From: Sedimentitalea xiamensis
GTDB taxonomy: Bacteria > Pseudomonadota > Alphaproteobacteria > Rhodobacterales > Rhodobacteraceae
Direction of reading: 5' to 3'
NCBI RefSeq assembly: GCF_030164465.1
Contig: NZ_JASNJE010000012.1
Span: forward strand, 49,386 to 113,385
DNA: 64,000 nucleotides
In this document: in pieces, positions 29,059-36,333 of the stretch
Position numbering within the stretch: position 1 is the first letter of the stretch
How the letters are laid out: each line of letters starts with the position of its first letter
Notes under the pieces: generated by a model
What the model was told of the DNA's origin: nothing
The model's input: only the letters and a program-made list of their open reading frames with translations
The model's database searches: none
Made by a program: the position numbers and the translations under genes

Positions 29059-29753
29059 TGCTTGAGGTGTCCGGGATCAACGCGGCCTATGGGCGGGCGC
29101 AGGTCTTGCGGGACCTGTCGCTGAGCGTGGCGGCGGGCGAAATCCTGTGCCTGCTGGGGCGCAACGGCGCGGGCAAGACCACGACGATGAAGGCGATCAT
29201 GGGTCTTCTGCCGCTGTTGTCGGGCCGGGTGTCGCTGGATGGCCAGTCGATCAGCGATCTGCCCCCACATCGCGTGCCAGGGGCCGGGATCGGCTATATT
29301 CCGCAGGGACGCCGGCTGTTCGCCGAACTCACAGTGGCGCAGAATCTCGAAATCGGCCTGATGGTGCGCAATTCGGGTCGCGAGGTTCTGGAGGGCGTGC
29401 TCGCCCTGTTCCCCCGCCTGCGGGAACGGTATCGTCAGCGCGCCGAAACCCTGTCGGGCGGGGAGCAGCAGATGCTCGCCACCGCCCGCGCGCTCTGTCT
29501 TGAGCCACGCGTGCTGTTGCTGGATGAACCGACCGAAGGCTTGCAGCCATCGATGATCGAACTGATACGGCAGGTCATCGTGGTCATGCGCGACCGGGGC
29601 GTCGCGATCCTGCTGGTGGAACAGCGCGTCGATGCCGTGCTGTCCGTCGCCGACCGGGTGGCCTTCATGGAGAACGGCCGGAATCTCGAAACCCTGCCGG
29701 CGGCCCGGTTGCGCGACGATCCGGAGATCCTGCACCGCCATCTGGGGGTCTGA
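29058..29753 (+). CDS. livF: LivF-type ABC importer ATPase
   Basis: 231 residues. Walker A is GRNGAGKTTTMKAIMG near residue 35. The LSGGEQQMLATARAL signature, the Walker B VLLLDEPTEGLQP and LLVEQRVDAV (switch region) follow. PQGRRLFAELTVAQNL is the typical LivF Q-loop region. It is the last gene of the transporter block. A 103-bp gap with a possible promoter then separates it from the molybdenum hydroxylase genes. Confidence 0.9.
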   Translation: MLEVSGINAAYGRAQVLRDLSLSVAAGEILCLLGRNGAGKTTTMKAIMGLLPLLSGRVSLDGQSISDLPPHRVPGAGIGYIPQGRRLFAELTVAQNLEIGLMVRNSGREVLEGVLALFPRLRERYRQRAETLSGGEQQMLATARALCLEPRVLLLDEPTEGLQPSMIELIRQVIVVMRDRGVAILLVEQRVDAVLSVADRVAFMENGRNLETLPAARLRDDPEILHRHLGV

Positions 29754-29781
29754 CTCCGCGGCGACCGGACCATGCAGAGCG

Positions 29782-29811
29782 TTGACAGGCCGCGACCCAG
29801 ACCGCAACAAT
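29782..29811 (+). promoter_or_regulatory. Possible promoter ahead of the molybdenum hydroxylase genes
   Basis: TTGACA at 29782-29787 matches the -35 consensus exactly. With an 18-base spacer the -10 would be AACAAT, a poor match. It lies in the only long gap inside the plus-strand cluster, so it could give separate expression of the enzyme genes. This is weak evidence based on the -35 alone. Confidence 0.3.
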
Positions 29812-29856
29812 CCGGTATCGAGATTTCAGCGCTCCTCACGCCAAGGGACCATCGCG

Positions 29857-30702
29857 GTGGATGAATATTTCCGGCCCCAGACCCTGACCGATGCGCTTGC
29901 CGTTCTGGACCGGACCGGCGCGACGGTGGCGGCGGGCTGCACCGACCTGTTCGCGGGCACTCAGAAGCAGACCCTGCCCGGACCTGTGCTCGACCTGACC
30001 GCGATTGCGGCGCTGCGCGGAATCGCGGCGACGCCGGAAGGATGGCGGATCGGCGCGACCACGACCTGGAGCGACGTTCTGGGCGCCGACCTGCCGCCAG
30101 CGTTCGACATGCTGAAACAGGCCGCACGCGAGGTCGGATCGGTGCAGATCCAGAACGCCGGGACGGTCGCCGGCAACCTGTGCAACGCCTCGCCCGCCGC
30201 CGACGGGGTGCCGCCGCTTCTGGCGCTCGGGGCGCAGGTCGAACTCCGCTCCGCGTCGGGCCGCCGAACGCTGCCGCTGTCGCACTTCCTGACCGGCGTG
30301 CGCGCGACACGGCGCGGCGCGAGCGAACTGGTAACGGCGATCCACGTGCCGCGGGCGGCGGCGCGCGGGCGCAGCGGGTTCCTGAAGCTGGGCGCGCGCC
30401 GGTTCCTGGTGATCTCGATCGCGATGGTCGCGGTTCGGGTTGCGGAAACGGCAGGCCGGGTCGATGACATAGCCCTGGCCGTGGGGTCGTGCAGCGCGGT
30501 CGCGACCCGGCTGCCCGAGGTCGAGAGCGCCTGCCTAGGGCAACCTGTGGCCAGCATTGGCGATCACGTCCGCGACGACGCGGTGGCCCGCGCCCTGTCG
30601 CCGATTACGGACATCCGCGCCGATGCCGCCTATCGCGCGACCGCTGCGACGGAACTGTTGCGGCGGGCCTTGCGGGACGTGACCGCCGGGGCGCTGGCAT
30701 GA
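29857..30702 (+). CDS. FAD-binding subunit of a xanthine-dehydrogenase-family hydroxylase
   Basis: 281 residues from GTG 29857, with AAGGGA eight bases ahead; no in-frame ATG exists near this position. The PCMH-type FAD domain shows TVAAGCTDLFA (first FAD loop) and REVGSVQIQNAGTVAGNLCNASPAADGVPPLLALGA (second loop; the core is IQNAGTVAGNLCNASPAAD). The C-terminal CO_deh_flav_C-like domain follows. It accepts electrons from the FeS clusters of the partner encoded next. ATGA overlap couples it to that gene. Confidence 0.9.
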   Translation: MDEYFRPQTLTDALAVLDRTGATVAAGCTDLFAGTQKQTLPGPVLDLTAIAALRGIAATPEGWRIGATTTWSDVLGADLPPAFDMLKQAAREVGSVQIQNAGTVAGNLCNASPAADGVPPLLALGAQVELRSASGRRTLPLSHFLTGVRATRRGASELVTAIHVPRAAARGRSGFLKLGARRFLVISIAMVAVRVAETAGRVDDIALAVGSCSAVATRLPEVESACLGQPVASIGDHVRDDAVARALSPITDIRADAAYRATAATELLRRALRDVTAGALA

Positions 30703-33443
30703 AGGATGCGGACGCCGTTTCCCTGACCGTCAACGGCGCGACGGTCGCGGTGCAGTCCGCGCCGGGGCGGCGGCTGTCGGATGTGCTGCGCTCGGACCTG
30801 GGCCTGACCGGGACCAAGGTCGGCTGCGATGCGGGAGATTGCGGTACCTGCACCGTGCTGATGGATGGCGCGGCGGTCTGCGCTTGCCTGACGCCGCTGG
30901 CCCGAGCCGCGGGGGCTGATATCCGCACGGTCGAAGGGCTGAGCGAGGGCGCGGCGCTGTCCGCCCTTCAGGCTTCGTTCCTGCGCCACGGGGCCGCGCA
31001 ATGCGGCATCTGCACACCGGGCATGCTGATGGCGGCGACGGCCTTGCTGTCGCGTAACCCGGACCCCGAGCGCGCCGAGGTGGAAGAAGCGCTTGGCGGC
31101 GTCCTGTGCCGCTGCACCGGCTACGCGGCGATCGTGGACGCGGTTCTGGATGCGCCGAACCCGCCGCCAGCCGCAGCCTGCCCACGGGCCGGAGGTGCGG
31201 TCGGTGCGGCGGTCGAGCGGCTGGACGGGCGGCCCAAGGTCGCCGGGCGCGAAATCTTTGGTGCCGATCATGTCCCGCAGGGTGCGCTTCTGGTGCGCGC
31301 GATCCGGTCGCCGCACGCCTCGGCGCGGTTCCGGATCGGCGATGTGCAGGCCTGGGTCGCGGCCCAAGCCGGTCCGATCCGGGTGTTCACCGCTGGCGAT
31401 ATTCCCGGCGACAACCGGTTCGGCGTGATCCCCGTCTTTCGCGACCAGCCCGCGCTGGCGGAGTCCCATGTGCGGATGCGCGGCGAAGCCGTCGCGCTGG
31501 TCGCGGGTGATCCAGAGATCGTCGAAACGCTCGACCTGTCGGATTTCCCGGTCGCGTGGGAGGCGCAGGATGGCCTTGCCGACGCGGAAACCGCGAAGGA
31601 CCCCGGTGCCCCGCAGGTGCATGAAACGCGCCCCGGCAACATCCTGATCGCCGGCAAGGTGCGCCGGGGCGATCCGGATCAGGCGCTTTCGGATGCGGCC
31701 CATCTGGCCGGGGCGACCATCCGGACCGCCTGCGTCGAACACGCCTATATCGAACCGGAGGCCGGCGCGGCCTGGATGGACGGCGAGACGCTGGTGATCC
31801 AGGCCTGCACCCAGGCGCCGGCGATGGACCGTGACGACACCGCCCGCGTTCTGGGTCTTGCGCCCGATCGCGTCCGCATCATTCCGTCGGCGTCCGGGGG
31901 CGGGTTCGGATCCAAGCTCGATCTGTCTTTGCAGCCGCTGATCGGGCTGGTGACGTTGAAGACCGGGCAGCCCTGCCGCATGGCGTATTCCCGCCGCGAC
32001 AGCATGACCAGCACCACAAAGCGCCACCCGGCGACCATGTCCGCCCGCGCCGGCGCGGATGCGGCGGGCCGCGTCACCGGCATGGTCTTTGACGGGGATT
32101 TCGACACCGGCGCCTATGCCAGCTGGGGGCCGACCGTGGCGGTGCGGGTGCCGGTGCACGCTTCCGGTCCCTATCGGGTGCCGAATTATCACGCCGAGGC
32201 GCGCGCCGTGCACACCAACGGCCCCACCTCGGGTGCCTTCCGCGGCTTCGGCGTGCCGCAGGCGGCGATCCTGCAGGAAACGCTGTTTGACGATCTGGCG
32301 GAACAAGCCGGCATCGACCGGTTGCGGTTCCGCTTGCTGAACGCCCTGCGCGACGGCGACAGTTCCGTGTGCGGGCAGGTGTTGCACGGCGTCGGCATCC
32401 ATGACTGTCTGACGGCGCTGCAGGATCCCTGGACCGAAGCGCTGGAGGCGGCACGCCGGGTCAACGGCCGGTCGGGCCGGGTCCGGCGCGGCGTCGGTAT
32501 CGCGTCCTGCTGGTATGGCTGCGGCAACACGGCACTGCCGAACCCGTCGACCATCCGCATTGGCCTGACGCCGGACGGGCGGCTGTGCCTGCATCAGGGC
32601 GCGACCGATATCGGGCAGGGCGCGAACACGGTCATCGCCCAGATTGCCGCCGATGCGCTGGGTCTGCCGCTGTCGGATGTCACCTTGGTCGGGCCGGACA
32701 CGGCGCTGACGCCGGATTGCGGCAAGACCTCGGCATCGCGCCAGACGGTGATCACCGGCAAGGCGGCGCTTCTGGCGGGCGCTGCGCTGCGGGCGCGGGT
32801 CCTCGCACTGACCAATATGGGCGACGGGGCGGCGTTGGCGCTGGAGGGCAGGCGGCTTGTGGTGCGCGACGGGCCGGGGCAACGCGTGATCGACCTTGCC
32901 GCGTTGCCGCCAGATGCGCATGGCTATGTGCTGGCGGCGGAAGAAAGCTACGATCCGCCGACGCGTCCGCTGGACGAGAACGGGCAGGGCGTTCCCTATG
33001 CGGTCTATGGCTATGGCGCGCAGGTGGTGGAACTCGACGTCGACATGACGTTGGGAACCGTCAAGGTGCGCCGGATCACCGCGGCTCACGATCTGGGACG
33101 GGCGATCAACCCGATGCTGGCGAAAGGGCAGATCGAAGGCGGCATCGCGCAGGGTCTGGGCATGGCGCTGATGGAGGAATATATTCCGGGCCGCACCGAG
33201 AACCTGCACGACTACCTGATCCCGACCGCCGGCGACATGCCCGACATCCGCTCGATCCTGATCGAGAAACCCGACCCCGAAGGCCCGATGGGCGCCAAGG
33301 GGCTGGGCGAACATGTGCTGATCCCGACCGCGCCCGCGATCCTGAACGCGATCCGCGATGCCAGCGGCGCACGGATCACCCGGCTGCCGGCGCTGCCGCA
33401 CCGGGTGCTGGCGGCGATCCGGGCGGCAAGCGAGGGCGCATGA
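30699..33443 (+). CDS. Fused 2Fe-2S / molybdopterin subunit of a xanthine-dehydrogenase-family hydroxylase
   Basis: 914 residues. The plant-type 2Fe-2S domain has C43, C48, C51 and C63. The second cluster uses CGICTPG and CRCTGY. The Mo-cofactor part starts near residue 165 (VERLDGRPKVAGREIFGADH). GGGFGSKLD, SGAFRGFGVPQA and GATDIGQGANTVIAQ are cofactor-binding motifs, and the catalytic glutamate is E871 in GLGEH. These enzymes hydroxylate the carbon next to a ring nitrogen, or oxidise aldehydes. With the 6-hydroxynicotinate-reductase-like gene next door, nicotinate or a related N-heterocycle is the favoured substrate (inference). Confidence 0.88.
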   Translation: MKDADAVSLTVNGATVAVQSAPGRRLSDVLRSDLGLTGTKVGCDAGDCGTCTVLMDGAAVCACLTPLARAAGADIRTVEGLSEGAALSALQASFLRHGAAQCGICTPGMLMAATALLSRNPDPERAEVEEALGGVLCRCTGYAAIVDAVLDAPNPPPAAACPRAGGAVGAAVERLDGRPKVAGREIFGADHVPQGALLVRAIRSPHASARFRIGDVQAWVAAQAGPIRVFTAGDIPGDNRFGVIPVFRDQPALAESHVRMRGEAVALVAGDPEIVETLDLSDFPVAWEAQDGLADAETAKDPGAPQVHETRPGNILIAGKVRRGDPDQALSDAAHLAGATIRTACVEHAYIEPEAGAAWMDGETLVIQACTQAPAMDRDDTARVLGLAPDRVRIIPSASGGGFGSKLDLSLQPLIGLVTLKTGQPCRMAYSRRDSMTSTTKRHPATMSARAGADAAGRVTGMVFDGDFDTGAYASWGPTVAVRVPVHASGPYRVPNYHAEARAVHTNGPTSGAFRGFGVPQAAILQETLFDDLAEQAGIDRLRFRLLNALRDGDSSVCGQVLHGVGIHDCLTALQDPWTEALEAARRVNGRSGRVRRGVGIASCWYGCGNTALPNPSTIRIGLTPDGRLCLHQGATDIGQGANTVIAQIAADALGLPLSDVTLVGPDTALTPDCGKTSASRQTVITGKAALLAGAALRARVLALTNMGDGAALALEGRRLVVRDGPGQRVIDLAALPPDAHGYVLAAEESYDPPTRPLDENGQGVPYAVYGYGAQVVELDVDMTLGTVKVRRITAAHDLGRAINPMLAKGQIEGGIAQGLGMALMEEYIPGRTENLHDYLIPTAGDMPDIRSILIEKPDPEGPMGAKGLGEHVLIPTAPAILNAIRDASGARITRLPALPHRVLAAIRAASEGA

Positions 33444-34912
33444 GCGAAGATCGTAGCGAAATTCCGGCGAAACGCATAAAACCGTCCGACAAGATCCGCT
33501 GCGACGCCTGCCCGGTCATGTGCTATATCGCCGAGGGCGGGATCGGCGCTTGCGACCGCTATGCCAACCGGAACGGTCGTATCATCCGCTGCGACCCGCT
33601 CACGGTGCTCGACCGGCGCATCGAACAGGGCGGCGAGATCCGCCCCTTCCTGAAATCGGAATGGGAAGGCGATCTCGTTGGCGGCGACGATCTCTTTGTG
33701 ACCGCCGTGGGTTCGGGCACCACCTATCCCGACTACAAACCTGCCCCTTTCATCGTCAGCCGCGAGATCGACGGGGTCGATTTCGTCACCGTCGTAACCG
33801 AGGCGATCTTTTCCTATTGCGGTGTCAAGGTGAAGATCGACACCGACCGCCATATCGGCCGCGAAGGCGCGGTGGTGCGGGCACAGGGTGAAGCCGTGGG
33901 GCTGATGATCACCAGCGAATACGGCAGCCAGATGATGAGCCTTGGCGGCGTCGAACACCTGACCGGGGGCTCCAAGTCCGAGGGCCGCGTCACCTGCGAC
34001 ACGCTGATGCGGCTCTGCAACCGCGCGGCGGTGGACCTGACCGTCGACGGCGGCGCAACCGTCACCGTGCAGGCGGGCCACGCCCCCATCGTCGACGGCC
34101 ACCGGGAAGAACGGATGCGGGTCGGCTGCGGTTCGGCCACCATCGGCATGTTCGCGGTGCAGTGGCAGGGGCTGGTCGACGAGGTGGTGGTGGTCGACGA
34201 TCACATCACCGGCGTGGTCAGCGAACACCAGGCCGGCAAGGTGCTGGGCTGGCCCGATACCGGCATCCGCATCAACGGGCGGCGCTCGACGCCGGGGCGC
34301 TATTTCCAGGTGGCCGGGCCGGGTCTGGGCTGGGGTGGCACCGATATCACCGACCCGCTGACCATCCTGGGCGAGTGGAACCCGAAAAAGGGCGCGCGGC
34401 CCGGCCTGACCCTGCTGATGGTGTCCACCACCGGCGAGCAATGGGGCTATTACGTGCTTGACGACGGCCTCGTCCCGCAGCCCGCCGATCTGCCCGCGCG
34501 CCTGAAACCCTCGGTCGATCTCATCGCCGAGAATTGCGAACCGGCGCTCTGCACGGTGATGTTCATGGGCGGCGCGGGCGGCTCGCTGCGCTCGGGCGTT
34601 ACGACGAACCCGGTGCAGCTCACCCGCTCGGTGCAGGCGCTGAAAACCCGCGTGACCGTGGGCGGGGCCGACGCCTATGTCTGGCCCGGCGGCGGCATCA
34701 CGCTGATGGCCGATGTGACCGGCACGCCCGACAACGCTTTCGGTTACGTCCCCACGCCCGCCATCGTTGCGCCGCTGGAATTCACCCTGAGCCGCGCCGA
34801 TTACCAGCGGCTTGGCGGGCATGACGCGGCGGTGCGGTCGATTGCGGATATCCTCGAACATGGCGGCGAATACGGCGCAGATATGCGCGCGGTGTCGCGC
34901 GACAAGGGCTGA
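33440..34912 (+). CDS. 6-hydroxynicotinate reductase-like iron-sulfur flavoprotein
   Basis: 490 residues, recognised as resembling the 6-hydroxynicotinate reductase family known from Eubacterium barkeri, where the enzyme reduces 6-hydroxynicotinate to 1,4,5,6-tetrahydro-6-oxonicotinate and carries FeS clusters and a covalent flavin. An N-terminal C21-x2-C24-x3-C28-x9-C38 motif suggests a 4Fe-4S cluster; about six further cysteines are spread through the protein. S385-G386-V387-T388-T389 resembles the SGAT-type site that ApbE proteins flavinylate. ATGA overlap with the Mo subunit and one base before the ApbE-like gene. Substrate identity is inferred from similarity and context. Confidence 0.75.
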   Translation: MSEDRSEIPAKRIKPSDKIRCDACPVMCYIAEGGIGACDRYANRNGRIIRCDPLTVLDRRIEQGGEIRPFLKSEWEGDLVGGDDLFVTAVGSGTTYPDYKPAPFIVSREIDGVDFVTVVTEAIFSYCGVKVKIDTDRHIGREGAVVRAQGEAVGLMITSEYGSQMMSLGGVEHLTGGSKSEGRVTCDTLMRLCNRAAVDLTVDGGATVTVQAGHAPIVDGHREERMRVGCGSATIGMFAVQWQGLVDEVVVVDDHITGVVSEHQAGKVLGWPDTGIRINGRRSTPGRYFQVAGPGLGWGGTDITDPLTILGEWNPKKGARPGLTLLMVSTTGEQWGYYVLDDGLVPQPADLPARLKPSVDLIAENCEPALCTVMFMGGAGGSLRSGVTTNPVQLTRSVQALKTRVTVGGADAYVWPGGGITLMADVTGTPDNAFGYVPTPAIVAPLEFTLSRADYQRLGGHDAAVRSIADILEHGGEYGADMRAVSRDKG

Positions 34913-34913
34913 G

Positions 34914-35759
34914 ATGCAGGCGCCGCAGGTTTCCTTTCTGCCGGACGGGCGGCGGCTGCACCTACATCACGGACCGATCGACCTGATCGTGGACGCCACG
35001 GGGCCGGGGCGCGAGGCCGGGCTGCGCCGCGCGGTGAAACGGTTCGACTCGGTCCTGACCGAACTGGCCGGCGAACTCGTCGCCCTGCGCCGCCCGGTCG
35101 CTGAACCTCACGTCTTCCAAGGACGGATCGCCGCCACCATGCAGCGCGCCGCCCGTGCCCATCTGCCGGGATTTGTGACCCCGATGGCCGCCGTTGCGGG
35201 TGCCGTGGCCGACGAGATGCTGGCGCAGATTTGCGTGCAGGGCGACATGACCCAAGCCTATGTGAACAACGGCGGCGACATCGCCTTTCACCTCGCGCCG
35301 GGCGAAAGCTTTACCGCCGCCCTGCCGAACGCCCGGCTCCAACTCACCGCCGACCTGCCGGTGCGCGGCCTCGCCACCTCTGGCTGGCGCGGGCGCAGCC
35401 AATCGCTCGGCATCGCCGACAGCGTCACGGTGCTGGCCCGAACCGCCGCGCAGGCCGATGTCGCCGCGACCCTGATCGCCAATGCGGTCGACCTGCCGGG
35501 CCATCCGGCCATCCGTCGCGCCCCGGCCCGCGACCTTGTGCCTGACAGCGACCTCGGCGCACGGCTCGTCACCGTCGCGGTGGGCGACCTGCCGCCAGAG
35601 GACGTGGCGATCGCGCTCGATGCCGGGCAGCGATACGCCGAAACCTGCCGTGCCCGCGGATTGATCGCGGGGGCCTGCCTGCAGCTTGGCGCGCTGCGCC
35701 GGGTGATCGGCATGCCCCACACCCTGACACAGCCCGAAAAGGACGAGCTTCATGCCTGA
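34914..35759 (+). CDS. UPF0280 family protein (ApbE superfamily)
   Basis: 281 residues of the UPF0280 family, distantly related to the FAD:protein FMN transferase ApbE. Visible features are the N-terminal QVSFLPDGRRLHLHHGPIDL, a central AGAVADEMLAQI, AYVNNGGDIAFHL (ApbE-like substrate/FAD loop) and GRSQSLGIADSVTVLA toward the C-terminus, where ApbE proteins have their metal/FMN-transfer residues. It is one base downstream of the reductase gene and overlaps the DUF1185 gene by 8 bases. A role in attaching flavin to the reductase is a testable inference; the biochemical role of UPF0280 is not settled. Confidence 0.82.
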   Translation: MQAPQVSFLPDGRRLHLHHGPIDLIVDATGPGREAGLRRAVKRFDSVLTELAGELVALRRPVAEPHVFQGRIAATMQRAARAHLPGFVTPMAAVAGAVADEMLAQICVQGDMTQAYVNNGGDIAFHLAPGESFTAALPNARLQLTADLPVRGLATSGWRGRSQSLGIADSVTVLARTAAQADVAATLIANAVDLPGHPAIRRAPARDLVPDSDLGARLVTVAVGDLPPEDVAIALDAGQRYAETCRARGLIAGACLQLGALRRVIGMPHTLTQPEKDELHA

Positions 35760-36333
35760 CTTCCCCCTGCGCAAGACCATGCTCTTCATCGAGGACATCC
35801 ACCATGACGGCGGCCCGGCCCCGGCCACCCCGCGCCGGCGTGCGGCCATCGTGGCGCTGGTGAAGAACCCCTTTGCCGGCGCTTATGTCGCCGAGTTGCA
35901 ACAGGCGATGGACGATCTCAAGCCGCTCGGATTGATAATGACCGACCGGCTGATCGCCGCGATGGGCGGCATCGAGGGGATCGACGGCTATGGCAAGGCG
36001 GGGTTGGTGGGCGAGGGTGGCGAACTCGAGCACACGGCGCTCTGGCATGTGCCGGGCGGCTACGCGATGCGCGAGCGGCTGGGCGAGGCCAGGGCCATCG
36101 TGCCCTCCTCGATGAAGATGGGCGGCGTCGGCACCCGCATCGACATTCCGCTCGGTCATATCAACGCGGCCTATGTGCGCAGCCATTTCGACGGCATGGA
36201 AGTCGGGGTGCCGGACGGGCCGCGCGCGGATGAACTGCTGTTCGCGCTGGCGATGGCGCGGGGGCCGCGTATCCACAACCGCATGGGCGGCCTCGCGGCG
36301 GAGGATGCGGTCGGAGAAGACGGGTTGCGCTGA
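35752..36333 (+). CDS. DUF1185 / 'amino acid synthesis' family protein
   Basis: 193 residues. It has the family features LRKTMLFIEDIHHDGG at the start, ALVKNPFAGAYV, GKAGLVGEGGELEHTALWHVPGGYAMRE and PSSMKMGGVGTRIDIPLGH. Members have a chorismate-mutase-like fold and have been suggested to act in amino acid metabolism, but no reaction is established to my knowledge. It is the final gene of the heterocycle cluster, overlapping UPF0280. It ends exactly against the convergent octaheme gene: the two stops form the palindrome TGATCA. It is a candidate for ring opening or a later step. Confidence 0.8.
   Translation: MPDFPLRKTMLFIEDIHHDGGPAPATPRRRAAIVALVKNPFAGAYVAELQQAMDDLKPLGLIMTDRLIAAMGGIEGIDGYGKAGLVGEGGELEHTALWHVPGGYAMRERLGEARAIVPSSMKMGGVGTRIDIPLGHINAAYVRSHFDGMEVGVPDGPRADELLFALAMARGPRIHNRMGGLAAEDAVGEDGLR

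Noticed and set aside
30630..33401. 923-codon open frame antisense to the molybdenum hydroxylase gene.
   Set aside because: It is covered by the plus-strand gene with clear FeS and Mo-cofactor motifs; the antisense translation has no domain and biased composition.
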